A stretch of DNA of 64,000 bases from Halocafeteria seosinensis (taxonomy: Eukaryota > Sar > Bigyra > Bicosoecida): NCBI GenBank assembly GCA_001687465.1, contig LVLI01000263.1, positions 102,477-166,476 of the forward strand, written 5' to 3'. A program made the position numbers and the translations under genes. Of this stretch, positions 23,094-33,290 are shown piece by piece. The number at the start of each line of letters is the position of its first letter. The stretch's first letter is position 1. Below the pieces are notes generated by a model, which was not told the DNA's origin, made no database searches, and saw nothing but the letters and a program-made list of their open reading frames with translations.

Positions 23094-26000
23094 ATGAAGG
23101 GTGCTATGCGAACGGAGAGGCACAAGAAAGGAGTGAACAGTCGTCCCACTGTAAGCAGCAGGAGTCTATGGCACTGTTCATTCATTGTTGCGCTGATTTT
23201 CAACGCTCTGGCGACCTCCGCCTGGGCAGCGACGGTGTCTAGACACCGGGTTGGACCGCAAGATGTCAACAGGCTGTTTGCGCAGCAATTTCGACGAGAT
23301 CCTTTCACCAATACAAACCGTGCACTATCTGAACTGAGCGTAGACAATTTTGATGAGCAAGTCGCGCAGATTCTGTTCCATGAGTTCAATGTGTCCTCCC
23401 CGCAACAGTTTCGCAACCTCCAACTCGACGGCCTCGTAGATGCTTGCGAATCGCTTAAAATTGCCCATACGTCATGGAACGATGTGCAGAGAAATGGTTG
23501 TTCGTTGACTCTGGCAAACTTAGACTATTGCAACGGAACCCTGGAAGGGGTAGTATGTGACAATTTAGATGTACCGTTCGTGGATGGTTCTGGTGGAGTT
23601 GAGAACTTCAGCGTGAGCGTTGTAGCCGAGCTCGACTTTAGCAACATTCACGTATACGGAAACCTCCCGCAAGAGTTGCATAAGCTGCCTTTTTTACAAA
23701 TCTTTGCTGTTTCTGGAAGCGTTCGGACGAAAATACCAACGAAGTTGCGAGGCCTAAAACTCATGTCGGTGTTCGAAATTAGATCGTCCGGTTACATGAC
23801 ACGGATGCTTGGTGTTGGTCAAGAGATTCACGTACTTTCATCTGAGATATTTTCCCATTGGCCCCTGCTACGATCTCTGTGCTTAGAAAATGTCGGTTTA
23901 ATCGGAGACTTATCTTTCGACCTCGCTGGCACACTAGAGTCCTTGCAGGTGCCGAATAACCACCTCCGACTCCCTCCATCAACAGGAGACAACACAACCA
24001 GAGAAGGACATGCGTTCTTTCCGAAACAAAACTTAAGAATAAAGAACCTTAAAGTTCTTGATGTGAGTTTCAATCCCTTGGGACTATACCTGCCCTTCCT
24101 GGAATCACAACTATTCACTGAAGAATCGAAGTTGAAACACCTCAATTTAGCCGGTACAGGATCTTATGGGCCCTTTTTTACCTCTCTTCCCCGATCTATC
24201 GAGACCCTAATTTTAGACAAAAACGGAGGGCAGATAACGGGTACACTAGCGCATCCGGGTCTCGCGATGGCGACGAACATGCAAACGTTTCGCTGCACCG
24301 AATGCAATCTAGGACTTGGTGGCCGGGAGAAATCGTCTCAGTCACTATTCGACATGTTTAATTCATCCATAGAGCATTGGCACCATTTGGAGTATTTCGT
24401 TCTATCCAACACTGCACCTACAGAAAGCACTCTGGGGACAACAGTCGAACCGAATGGCTGGACGCACACCGGAGACACAGAGAGGAACATCGATAGTGGT
24501 CCTCCACCGTCCATGGCCCCTTTCACCAAACTCAGGTATTTTAGATGTAATTCATGTGGTATACGAGAGAAGGTGGCTTCCTTTCCGCCTCCTGCTAGTT
24601 CTGAAGAGCCTGGGTATATCTCTGTACATTTCGGGAACGATTCATCGCACAACGGAGATGCCATCTTAAAGACGAAGTCATTTTTCTTTAGATACTCATT
24701 ACTTTGTACGCCGGAAATCACTTACCCTGGCATAGTAGTTGCTTCACTTAGCTCTCTTAATCGGGGACTCCCGAGTTGTAAATGTCCCCAGGGGTGGTTC
24801 GGCCAAGATGGCGCATGCATACCATGTCCTTCATCTGCGACGACACAAGGCGATGGAGCCACCAGTCTCCGACAGTGCCTGTGCGGCAAGGGGCAGCATG
24901 CTCGCCCCGTAAACGATTCCGTTGGTGCCACCGCTTTGCTGTCTGAAGAGGGCGGAACTTGGTTCTCTTGCGATGATTGTCCACAAGGAACATTCAAGTC
25001 TTCCCCAAAGCATGATGAATGCGCAGTATGTCCACCACATTCCACTTCCTCTCCCGGGGCCACCAGTCGGTTTCAGTGTCTTTGCGAACCAGGATATGTG
25101 GTATCGAGTTCTCCCCAGGATGAGTTGACATGTGTGCAATGTGGTGCAAACCACTTCAAAGCTTTGGAAGGATTCCAGCAAGGCTGTAGTGTTTGTCCTG
25201 TAGGCACCTTTTCTGGAAGGGCATCTGCTTCCTGTTCACCGTGTGCTACACAAGGTGTAAAGTGCCAGAATGGAACAGTGTCTCTGGTCCCCGGCTGGTG
25301 GCAGCGTCCCATTGAGAACAAGGGTTCAGCAAACAGAGAACTCGGTATTGACCCTTCAAGACCTTTTCACCGGTGTCCCAATCCTTTTGCTTGCCGTGTC
25401 GGTGACGGTCAACATAACTGTTCGAAGGGATACAGGGGAACGCTATGCGGAGAATGTAACAATCGCGCAGGTTATGTAAAAGTCACCCCATATAGATGTT
25501 GGTCCTGCTTCTCTGATTCTTGGAAAAACGGTATGCTCTTCATGGGCATACTTACCGTTGTAAGCGGGGCAGTATTCGGTTTGGTGTGGTGGCACGCTCA
25601 AGTAGGCCGTCACACGAGGTCTGTAATTGTAAGAATCTTCGCGCAGTACTTGCAACTTCTCGTAGTAGTGGTACCTCTCGCTACGAATGGAAGGGATAAT
25701 CTCGCTGCTTCGATCTTATCTATTGAACAGGATTTAGGGTATTTCTTCCTCAAATGCGCTATAACCCCATCGTTTGCCGTTGGAGAAGTACTGCGTTTGT
25801 CTGTCCCAATCTTTTGGATATTAGTATGCGCAGCTACTTGCTTGTGTGCGAAATGGCTACGTTGGACCGGCGATGCTCACTGGATATTCTTCCATTGCTT
25901 GGTCACGTTTTATTATCTTTACGTTTGGAGTATCGTCCGATGGTCTATCGTTGCTTTCCATTGTGAGGAATTTAATGGCCTGAATGTCATGCGTTCCCAT

Positions 26001-26894
26001 CCTGAAATATACTGTTCCTCAGGGGAGTATATTGGAGTTGTATCGATGTGGGGGTTCGCTCTTCTGATTTGCTTGGTTGCAGGACAGTTCTTCATTATGA
26101 GGCGGGTGTATCGGTGCTACATGAATGGTGTTGGAGTAAGTGACATCAGAAGTCTCGGCTTCGTGATCCGCGGTTTCATTCCCGTTTCGTCAAAAAATGC
26201 GTATGCGTATTCCGGGTTGACTGATGTAGACAGAGTATACTGGTGGTGGCCTGCTGTAATTGTTACGCGGTTTCTCCTTGTGATGATTCTGCGCGAATTC
26301 GTGACGGACGTACGGGAATGCAGCGTTGCAATATTGCTTTGCCTTCTTGGCTACCTTTCGCTGCAGATTCATTGCCGACCATACTTCGAACACATACATA
26401 ATGTCATCGAAAGTGGAAGTATCCTGGTGTTGCTCCTGATACCTGCGACCATTATCAGTTCTCCCCTTGACGCAAACCTCCAATCCATTCCCGACACTAA
26501 GCATGCCCTTGTATGGTCGATACAGGTCGCGTACAGCTTGCTTTGCTTGGCTGCTATGGTTTATGTGGGTTGGAGTAGACGCAGCAGTCTAAGTGGTACG
26601 AAGTTTTCTGCGAAAGGAGGCCAAGAACCTGTGGTTTCCGGTATATCTAGTCAGTCAACGAGCGCTGATACAGATGGTAACGAAGTCTTCATCCTGAAGA
26701 GTCCGGAGGAGGTCCGTAGCCAAGACGAGCTTTTGAGAATGGGTGTCGATTCCGCTACATCAGAAAGCGAGAACAACGACGACCACTGCTCCGAAACGAA
26801 GTCGTATGAGGCAGGGGTGCAAGTTGGTACGCGTTCCCAGTACCTGAAACGCAAGTTAAGCACAGTAGAAGAAAGTGATGAGGAGCCCACATAA
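23094..26894 (+). CDS. Large LRR / cysteine-rich / multi-spanning membrane protein
   Basis: Intronless, 1266 residues. A hydrophobic stretch near residues 28-46 (HCSFIVALIFNALATSAWAA) looks like a signal peptide. Residues about 180-360 contain irregular leucine-rich repeats (LRSLCLENVGLIGDLSFDL, LKVLDVSFNPLG, LKHLNLAGTGSYG). Residues about 560-790 are Cys-rich ephrin-receptor/GCC2-GCC3-like modules (CKCPQGWFGQDGACIPCP, CPQGTFKSSPKHDECAVCP) ending GYRGTLCGEC. From residue about 813 there are roughly seven to nine membrane segments, including FFHCLVTFYYLYVWSI and a region with CRPYFEHIHNVIESGS, reminiscent of TRP-like or receptor-like proteins of protists and fungi. The C-tail of about 90 residues is Ser/Glu-rich. 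It is likely a surface receptor or channel, but the ligand and exact family are unknown. The lack of introns contrasts with its neighbours. Confidence 0.85.
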   Translation: MKGAMRTERHKKGVNSRPTVSSRSLWHCSFIVALIFNALATSAWAATVSRHRVGPQDVNRLFAQQFRRDPFTNTNRALSELSVDNFDEQVAQILFHEFNVSSPQQFRNLQLDGLVDACESLKIAHTSWNDVQRNGCSLTLANLDYCNGTLEGVVCDNLDVPFVDGSGGVENFSVSVVAELDFSNIHVYGNLPQELHKLPFLQIFAVSGSVRTKIPTKLRGLKLMSVFEIRSSGYMTRMLGVGQEIHVLSSEIFSHWPLLRSLCLENVGLIGDLSFDLAGTLESLQVPNNHLRLPPSTGDNTTREGHAFFPKQNLRIKNLKVLDVSFNPLGLYLPFLESQLFTEESKLKHLNLAGTGSYGPFFTSLPRSIETLILDKNGGQITGTLAHPGLAMATNMQTFRCTECNLGLGGREKSSQSLFDMFNSSIEHWHHLEYFVLSNTAPTESTLGTTVEPNGWTHTGDTERNIDSGPPPSMAPFTKLRYFRCNSCGIREKVASFPPPASSEEPGYISVHFGNDSSHNGDAILKTKSFFFRYSLLCTPEITYPGIVVASLSSLNRGLPSCKCPQGWFGQDGACIPCPSSATTQGDGATSLRQCLCGKGQHARPVNDSVGATALLSEEGGTWFSCDDCPQGTFKSSPKHDECAVCPPHSTSSPGATSRFQCLCEPGYVVSSSPQDELTCVQCGANHFKALEGFQQGCSVCPVGTFSGRASASCSPCATQGVKCQNGTVSLVPGWWQRPIENKGSANRELGIDPSRPFHRCPNPFACRVGDGQHNCSKGYRGTLCGECNNRAGYVKVTPYRCWSCFSDSWKNGMLFMGILTVVSGAVFGLVWWHAQVGRHTRSVIVRIFAQYLQLLVVVVPLATNGRDNLAASILSIEQDLGYFFLKCAITPSFAVGEVLRLSVPIFWILVCAATCLCAKWLRWTGDAHWIFFHCLVTFYYLYVWSIVRWSIVAFHCEEFNGLNVMRSHPEIYCSSGEYIGVVSMWGFALLICLVAGQFFIMRRVYRCYMNGVGVSDIRSLGFVIRGFIPVSSKNAYAYSGLTDVDRVYWWWPAVIVTRFLLVMILREFVTDVRECSVAILLCLLGYLSLQIHCRPYFEHIHNVIESGSILVLLLIPATIISSPLDANLQSIPDTKHALVWSIQVAYSLLCLAAMVYVGWSRRSSLSGTKFSAKGGQEPVVSGISSQSTSADTDGNEVFILKSPEEVRSQDELLRMGVDSATSESENNDDHCSETKSYEAGVQVGTRSQYLKRKLSTVEESDEEPT

Positions 26895-27411
26895 TGTCTA
26901 ATGGTGGGCCTAAGCAGCTCCCTGTCCCTCTTGCGCTGCGCATCAGTACCAAAATTCAGCCACTTTTTCCAGCGGTACTCTAGTAGAAGAGTTTCCAAAA
27001 TAATGTACAGTTGCTTATAATTGTACTTGTGCATGCAAGCAAGAACTGCACTCCAACTATAGTATAGAATGAATAGCACAAAAAATTCCGTTAAGTTAAT
27101 GATCCACATTTGTGTGGTCAGTGGTCAGTAACCTCATTACGCTGTCTCAGAGCCCGTCTGACCACTTCTGCACAAGTTGCCTGTGAACCTAGAGCTGCGT
27201 TGGTCTCGAGACTCTCGAATAGTTTCTCCTGAGGAATTGTTGCGTCTAAGTATCGATTCATTATCGGTATACAGTGGGAACAATTTAAAATTAATGGTTT
27301 ACTAAGCTGTGGAATGGGAAATCGGAGCGAAGAAAGGGTGTAGAACAGCTAGTTTGCTTGCATAGACGGACAGAGACACGGGTGCAAAGCGAACCCAAAA
27401 TATAAGTTAAA
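26895..27411. other. Intergenic region, no supported gene
   Basis: About 0.5 kb between the large receptor-like gene and the small mS38 gene. Minus-strand open frames here overlap the receptor gene's 3' end and lack motifs. Confidence 0.5.
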
Positions 27412-27991
27412 ATGAGCGCAAAGATGTTTATTTCCCGGCTCCGATTGACCGTAAGGGCTCCTTTTCCGACGAGGTTATGCCCCCACAACTTGGATTTTAC
27501 TCATGGCATGGGAGGTATGTTTTGAGCTTGCTGCCCCCGGATACATGTCCATCCTTGCAGTACCAGAGAACGTCTAGTCCTGCTGACCCGGAGGACCTGA
27601 TGTGGTATGTCATTTCTTATACATTGTTGTCTGGTACGATTGCAGCGGGAACCCAAAGGGGGTTAATATCATCTATATCGAGAAGTGGAACGAGTTACAC
27701 CGCGAATGTGGGGTTAGGCTCAGCACCAAATCAGCACGCTCTAGAAAGAATTAGTCTTCCCAGTCTTATACATAATCCTTTCACGTCTCCACAAGGCCAA
27801 GTTAGGTGTGACAGCACAAAGCGAAAAAGGGTAAGAAAATATTGCCTCTATTATTGAGAATCACGGGGCATAACCCACACTACCATCTACTTCACCTGGT
27901 ATGTCAGGCACGCAAGATGAACAAACACAAATATCGCAAGTTCAGAAGGAGGATGAGGAACCGTGGTGGCAAAAACTTGAAGTCTGATTAG
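27412..27991 (+). CDS. Mitochondrial small-subunit protein mS38 (AURKAIP1/COX24-like)
   Basis: Small three-exon gene: 27412-27450, 27561-27830, 27917-27991, about 127 residues. Exon 1 gives MSAKMFISRLRLT, a basic amphipathic presequence. Exon 2 is Ser/Pro-rich and ends STKRKR. Exon 3 starts MNKHKYRKFRRRMRNRG, so the join reads KRKRMNKHKYRKFRRRMR. This very basic helix with the MxKHKyrK core is the hallmark of mS38 (DUF1713), which inserts into mitochondrial small-subunit rRNA. The diagnostic exon is only 25 codons. The exon 1 donor (GTAAGG at 27451) is the least certain element; an alternative is a start in the exon 2 frame at 27477. Confidence 0.72.
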
Positions 27992-28765
27992 GGTAGCGTC
28001 AATATGCAATCTCACAAGGTGGTATCATAACATTGACCATGAAGTGCTCCCTACCGCGAGTTTTCTTTCGATGATTCGAACCTTTCAGATTGCTTGTTCA
28101 TTTGACAATCTCGAAGAGCTTTTACCAGTCCTTGACAATATCTCCAGTCTCTGTTGTTCTCTCCCATACACTTCTCCATCGCGTAGAATTCCTGCGCAAG
28201 TGGTTACCTCGGAAGGTGCTGGTTCCATCAGAAACTTCGCGCAGCGCCCGTACCTTCGAACATCCTGAAGACTGTATTTTACGGTCTATATCATCTTCAC
28301 TTTCGTTTTCCCCTTTCTCTCTCCGCGTAACATGCGCCATCTATAACTAACTTGGTGCTGGTGGACAATTCGATTCCTCTGCCCAACAAAAGGCTTTACC
28401 ACCCCATATGGTTGTAGTATATCATTCGATCACACCCACTGTAGCTGCTTATTCCTACTATCTCAACAAGCCTCTTCGTTGACGTGCATTTACTTCATTC
28501 GAAAGCTATTGCTATCTGCCGGCCAGTGCCACCCCCAGTGGCCCTCCTCCACACACCGGGCGGATGCTCTGAATTTCTGAGAGTACTGGTTTGATTTGAT
28601 AGGTCGACATAAGTACCCCATACCTCGTACGAGGCATCTTCTTTGTTGTGGTAACAAGGAACAAACAGTAAAGTGCGCTATCTACTTTTCTGCCGTGATA
28701 CATCTTGAATGGAATTGGAATCAGAGACTCCTGCCGACCTCCTTTTGTAAACACATAAACCTACA
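27992..28765. other. Intergenic region, no supported gene
   Basis: About 0.8 kb. Short open frames on both strands (28044-28350) lack motifs. A B-box-like GGTTCGAATCA on the minus strand near 28070 has no tRNA cloverleaf around it. Confidence 0.5.
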
Positions 28766-30691
28766 ATGGCCGACTCAGATATCCCCAGTAAGGATAAATT
28801 GGCAAAATGGCTTCTGGATGAGGTGCGAAAATGGTAAGTGCGTGGTACGTTGCGTCAGGGGTGACAGTGAAAGCAACAGTTTTGAGTTCCTTGAGGGCAA
28901 CAGGGCTCCTCAAACGGATCCGTCGACAATGGCGGACTATGTCCTCGAACTGGTTCGGCAACAAGGAACAGACTCTGCATCTGAAGGACGACACCAGTTC
29001 CTTCTGAACCACCTAGGAGAGATCATGGGAGATAGTACGTTCTAAAATAGGCTGTAGTCGGACAGCTGGTGTGCTCACGATTTAACTGGCTGAACAATGC
29101 AGGCACCGAAACCTTCGTAAATAAGTTGGAAGATGCACTTGATAATGAAACATACCTTCAAAGAGATACCTCAAGACGCGATGAAAGCAGACGTAGTAGA
29201 TCTGACAGGCGAAGTAGTGGCAGTCGAGACCGACGACGGCGCAGTCGGAGTCGGAGCCGAAGCCGTGATCGTGACCATCGTCGACGGCGCAGTCGAAGCC
29301 CTCGTAGAGGGAACGAGTCTGGGAGGGGCGGCAGAGGTGGGCGCTTGAACAATCGGCAGCGAGGGTTTAGGAACTCTGGAGGGGATGGTACGTTTTTTCA
29401 GCAAAACAAAGTTCCTCCAGAGGGTGCACTCCAGTATGGCATAGGGCAGATGCAATTTCAGCCTCCGCAACACACGGGTTTACTCGGTTCACGGCCAACA
29501 GGGGTGCGTCTTGATATTGCACAGGGCGATGGTGAGCCCGTTGACAACCCGGGTGGAATGAAGACGATCCGAGTGACCCGAATCCCCTTTCAATTATGCA
29601 GCATAGTAGCTTTGAGCCAGTACTTCCAGAAATTTGGACATATCGCGAACATGAACTTACGAGACGAAAACGGGGAAGCGTTTGTCCAATTTTCTGACCC
29701 AGATTCTGCCACGAGAGCTGTTAACGATCGTGCACCTGTTTGCGACGAGCCGTCCATCGTGGTGCGCTTTGCGCGGTTCGAACTCGGTTCAAAACGAAAC
29801 AAGCCCCGTGGCGGAAAACACTACCAAGGCCCGTCGCGAAATCAAAGAGGACAGTACTGGAACGGTCAAGAGACTACTCAGGAAGGTGATGAGTACCGTG
29901 ACAAGAGTCAGCCGGCAGCCAGTCATTTGGAACGGGAGTTGACACCGCAAGAGAGGCAGACTGAATTCCTACGTAGGCAGGAAGAGCAAGAAGAGCAACT
30001 TAACAAGATGATCCAGGAGCAGCAAGAACAGTTCCGAAGACTCCGCGAAGAAACGCTCAGTAAAGAAGAAAAACAACAGCTCAAAAAAGATTTGGTCGAA
30101 AAGTCGAAAGTGATACAGAAGAAACAAGTGCATTTGCAAAATGCATTTAAAACGGCTAAACGGGCGGCAGAAGCTCTTCGTGGTGAAGAGCCTTTGAGTA
30201 TGCCTCCTGGTGGTCATAGCGAGGAAGAAGACAACGATGTGGTATTCTCTCATGCATCTGCCCGAATTCAAGAAGAATGGAAACCCATGACTTCCCGAAA
30301 TCAGAGTGATGAATCTGTAGAAGAAGTTTCTGCTCCGGAAACCGATAAGAACACATCAATTAGAGAAAACCCTAGTAGAGCCAGTACCGTCGTGGACAAT
30401 AGGACCACAAAAGTGCTGGTATATTTGCCTGCTGACCATGATGGTGAAGTTGATGCCAAGGAAGACGTAGTTTCGGCACTAAATGATTATGGGGTAGCAG
30501 AGGTAGTTGGTGAGGATAAGGAAACGATAATAGTGGATTTTAAGAACCGCAGAGCTGCAGAAAGAGCTGTTAAGGATGGCGCAACCGTCGCGGGCCAGCA
30601 GTTAAAGATCGAGTGGTACGACACAAGGAAGCGCCAAAAAGCTGAACAACAAACTACAACAGCGGAAGAAGCAACAGTGGAAGAGGCATAA
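28766..30691 (+). CDS. RBM26/RBM27-like RNA-binding protein
   Basis: Three exons: 28766-28833, 28880-29034 and 29103-30691. The first intron is only 46 bases. The N-terminus is a PWI-like helical domain as in RBM26/27 (KLAKWLLDEVRKW, TMADYVLELV, FVNKLEDAL). Next come an RS domain (RRRRSRSRSRSRDRDHRR) and an RGG stretch, then RRM1 (MKTIRVTRIPFQLC, YFQKFGHIANMNL, GEAFVQFSD). A long Glu/Gln/Lys coiled coil follows at about residues 350-440 (EQEEQLNKMIQEQQEQFRRL), and a C-terminal RRM (KVLVYLPADHDGE, TIIVDFKNRRAAERAV). This is the RBM26/27 layout apart from the CCCH finger, which I do not see. The human relatives act in nuclear RNA surveillance adaptor complexes. Family assignment is good. Confidence 0.85.
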
Positions 30692-30741
30692 CTCTCAACA
30701 TTTTGTTCACGATTTCATTCTTCAGGACGAAGTATTGCTAG

Positions 30742-31736
30742 TCAAAGTCCCGATGCCGAGTACCCTCCGTCGACTGCGAGCAGAACCGCGTATCTCTCTC
30801 TCTCTAACCACACGAAAGTGCCAGCGTCATTTCACGTACCGAAAAGCGTTTGTCCAGTGATCTTCTTCGAGTTATCCGATGCCAAAAATGTTGCCGTTTC
30901 TCCGACGTCTTCAATGGTAATATCTCCCTCTAGGAATCGTTTCTCCTTGGATGCGTTGTACAAGTCGAGAAATCCGGGGATCCCCCTCGCGGCAGGTGTT
31001 TGAATGGGACCCGGACTGATGCAGTTCACACGGGTATTATATGGTCCCTGATGACGTTATCGAAGAAACAGAAGGAATAGGTTGGTCCGTAGTCAACTCG
31101 GTCGTGGCTGGGCAATCACTTACCAATTCAGCTGCGAGGGACCGGCAAGTGGCTTCCAATGCAGCCTTGGCTGGTCCCATCGCCTTATAGTTCTTGATCG
31201 CTCTTTCACCTCCTAGAAAACTTAACCCTATTACAGAGCTGGCTTGTGATGCTTTCAAAAGAGGCAATGCCTCTCGAGTGAGAGCCACCATGGAATAACA
31301 ACTCACATCTAGCGTGTACAGGAAGTCCTGTCGTTTCGTATCCACAAAATCGGATTGCATTGCCTCACCGGTGCTCGTGGCAATCGAATGACATAGCCCA
31401 TCAAGACGTCCTTCAAAGCTTTCACTTATGGTTCTCATAGCTTCAAAAACCGACTGGTCCTCAGAGACATCGCACTCCACTAACAACGGAGGATTCTCCT
31501 CCCAATCTTTGGTCAGATCTTCCACGCGCTTCTTGAACCGCTCCGACTGATATCCAATTGCAACTTGTGCCCCTGCATTATACCATGCCTGCAATAATCA
31601 TCTTGTTAATGAACGAAACCCTCGTCTCACGACCCCTTGTGTACGTAGTAGTGTCCGAACATACATTAGCAATTCCCCATGCTATGGAACGCTGGCTGGC
31701 CACACCAAACACAGCCAAACGCTTACCGACGAGCAT
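30742..31736 (-). CDS. fabI: Enoyl-ACP reductase, FabI type
   Basis: NADH-dependent enoyl-acyl carrier protein reductase of type II fatty-acid synthesis. Four exons, 31736-31665, 31588-31124, 31047-30840 and 30773-30742, encode 258 residues, close to bacterial FabI length. Seen in order: FGVASQRSIAWGIAN (cofactor loop), ECDVSED, LDGLCHSIA, then the catalytic segment LSFLGGERAIKNYKAMGPAK with the Y-x6-K pair (the upstream Tyr of the bacterial enzyme is Phe). VNCISPGPIQTPAARGI and ITIEDVGETATFLASD follow. The tiny last exon restores LFVDGGYSASGL. The SIAWGIA-type loop resembles bacterial FabI rather than the plant/apicomplexan plastid type. No transit peptide is visible before the first Met; an upstream exon may be missing. 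Confidence 0.93.
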
Positions 31737-32021
31737 TTTCGCATCCTATGCAGACTAAACGATCAATAATACTCTCTAGCTATGCACATCCCGAAATTCT
31801 TGCCAGCATTCCACGACTAATTCCCCGTAGTAAAGCTCAGCAGAATCGATCAGCGACGGCTACGTTTCCAAACTTCAACTTCAAGGACAGATGCATGAAC
31901 TTGTTGTATACACGTCGACACGAACCGACTTGTCGTGCTATCCCGGGCGGATACGTTTTTTTAATGCGCTAAAAGTGCTCACATCAACGACAAAAGAAAG
32001 TATAACATCCCTTCCCTCATA
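31737..32021. promoter_or_regulatory. Divergent promoter interval, FabI / TFIIS-F-box gene
   Basis: A 285-base spacer between two opposite start codons. It may also hide an upstream FabI exon carrying a targeting peptide, but no frame-compatible one was found. No motif is claimed. Confidence 0.35.
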
Positions 32022-33290
32022 ATGGAGTCCTCAAAGGACCAGCCGTGCTCCGAACATGTTTGTTCCTCATCGAGTACCGCCTCTAGCACTCAAGAGACCC
32101 ATCCGTCCCCCACGGCGCCCATAAAGGAGGACAAGAGATTGAGGGATCGATGTGTCAAACTTCTCGACAGCGCAGTCAAACGTGGAATGGCAAAGTTAAG
32201 CCCGGAGATTCAGCAACGGTGCTATGCGCAACCTCAACGAGAGACTTGTGTGAAGAATCTCGAGGAACAGGTGTTTTCATCTGCAGAATATGAAACGAAC
32301 ACGAGGTACCGAGAATCTATTCGCTCTTTAGTGTATAATTTAAGCGAAGGAGGCACTATTTTAGAAGCTGCCATGATGGGGTTCATCTCCTCGGACCTGC
32401 TGGCATGTGTCTCGGTTGGAGGAGAAATTGCCCAACTACTAAGTGAATTACAAGATGCTCGAGATGCGGCGTTTATTCCTGCGTACAACCAGAATTCGAC
32501 TTTTTTACAAAGGTTGCAACCGTGCTTTCCACTGATTTTTTCATTCTTGCACGCAAAAGAATTCGCCAAGTTACAGCTCGTGTGCCGCAGTTTCAAACGA
32601 GTTGCTGGGTCAAACCTCTTCTGGTACGCGTATTGTACAAGAGACTTCTCCAAAGAAAAGCCAGTCATTGGCGCAAGCAATAAAATGACAGAGATACAAA
32701 AGAAAAAATGGGGGAGATCATCTTTGTTGGTCGAGAATCCCTCTTGGGGAAGCTTCCCCTGTAGCGAAGCTACAATCTTGCAAACATTTCTCAATAATAG
32801 GTTGCTATTTACCCAGCAGACATTCCCAAAACAGAGGCGCAAAGTATCTCAAATTGCCGGAGATCGGGTCTCAAAGCACTACCGTCGCCACTCAAGACGA
32901 AGGAGGAAACGTCGTCGTTCCACTGCTGAAGCTGGCATCCATGCAGACACGGGTGATCACAACTACAATGATAATAGCAGTTCTAACACGCCAATTACTG
33001 GGAATGGTATGGAATTTACCTCAGCGCAACTTCCTGTAATGCGCGACGAGTTTGGAGAGCCGTGGAAAAATGTGTATTTACGTTTGTACATTAGAGCTTC
33101 TCGTCTTCTAGCAGCAACACGCAAGCCAAAAGTGTCTTGTGCTACATGCAAGTCTGACAGCGCAGAAATTAGGATTTATTCGCGGGCAATGACGTTCATC
33201 AAGTATGCCTACTGTTCTCTCTGCTACAACGTCCGTGTACTGGAATGCAGCCACGGTGACCTAGCCGATATTGTAGACGCTCTCTTTTAG
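32022..33290 (+). CDS. TFIIS central domain plus F-box protein
   Basis: Intronless, 422 residues. After a Ser/Thr-rich leader, residues about 38-150 match the TFIIS central (TFS2M) domain, the part that docks on RNA polymerase II: RLRDRCVKLLDSAV, NLEEQVFSS, YRESIRSLVYNLSEGG, MGFISSDLLACVS. Residues about 168-215 read as an F-box (CFPLIFSFLHAKEFAKLQLV, CRSFKRVAGSNLFWYAYC), which would bind SKP1. A basic patch follows (HSRRRRKRRRS). Residues about 382-412 have two CxxC pairs (CATCKSDS, YCSLCYN) spaced like a shortened TFIIS zinc ribbon, but the RSADE catalytic loop is absent. Inference: an SCF-type adaptor aimed at RNA polymerase II. The TFIIS-M and F-box calls are fairly strong, the ribbon weak. 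Confidence 0.78.
   Translation: MESSKDQPCSEHVCSSSSTASSTQETHPSPTAPIKEDKRLRDRCVKLLDSAVKRGMAKLSPEIQQRCYAQPQRETCVKNLEEQVFSSAEYETNTRYRESIRSLVYNLSEGGTILEAAMMGFISSDLLACVSVGGEIAQLLSELQDARDAAFIPAYNQNSTFLQRLQPCFPLIFSFLHAKEFAKLQLVCRSFKRVAGSNLFWYAYCTRDFSKEKPVIGASNKMTEIQKKKWGRSSLLVENPSWGSFPCSEATILQTFLNNRLLFTQQTFPKQRRKVSQIAGDRVSKHYRRHSRRRRKRRRSTAEAGIHADTGDHNYNDNSSSNTPITGNGMEFTSAQLPVMRDEFGEPWKNVYLRLYIRASRLLAATRKPKVSCATCKSDSAEIRIYSRAMTFIKYAYCSLCYNVRVLECSHGDLADIVDALF

Noticed and set aside
28060-28090. B-box-like GGTTCGAATCA on the minus strand
   Set aside because: No cloverleaf or A box at the required distance upstream.
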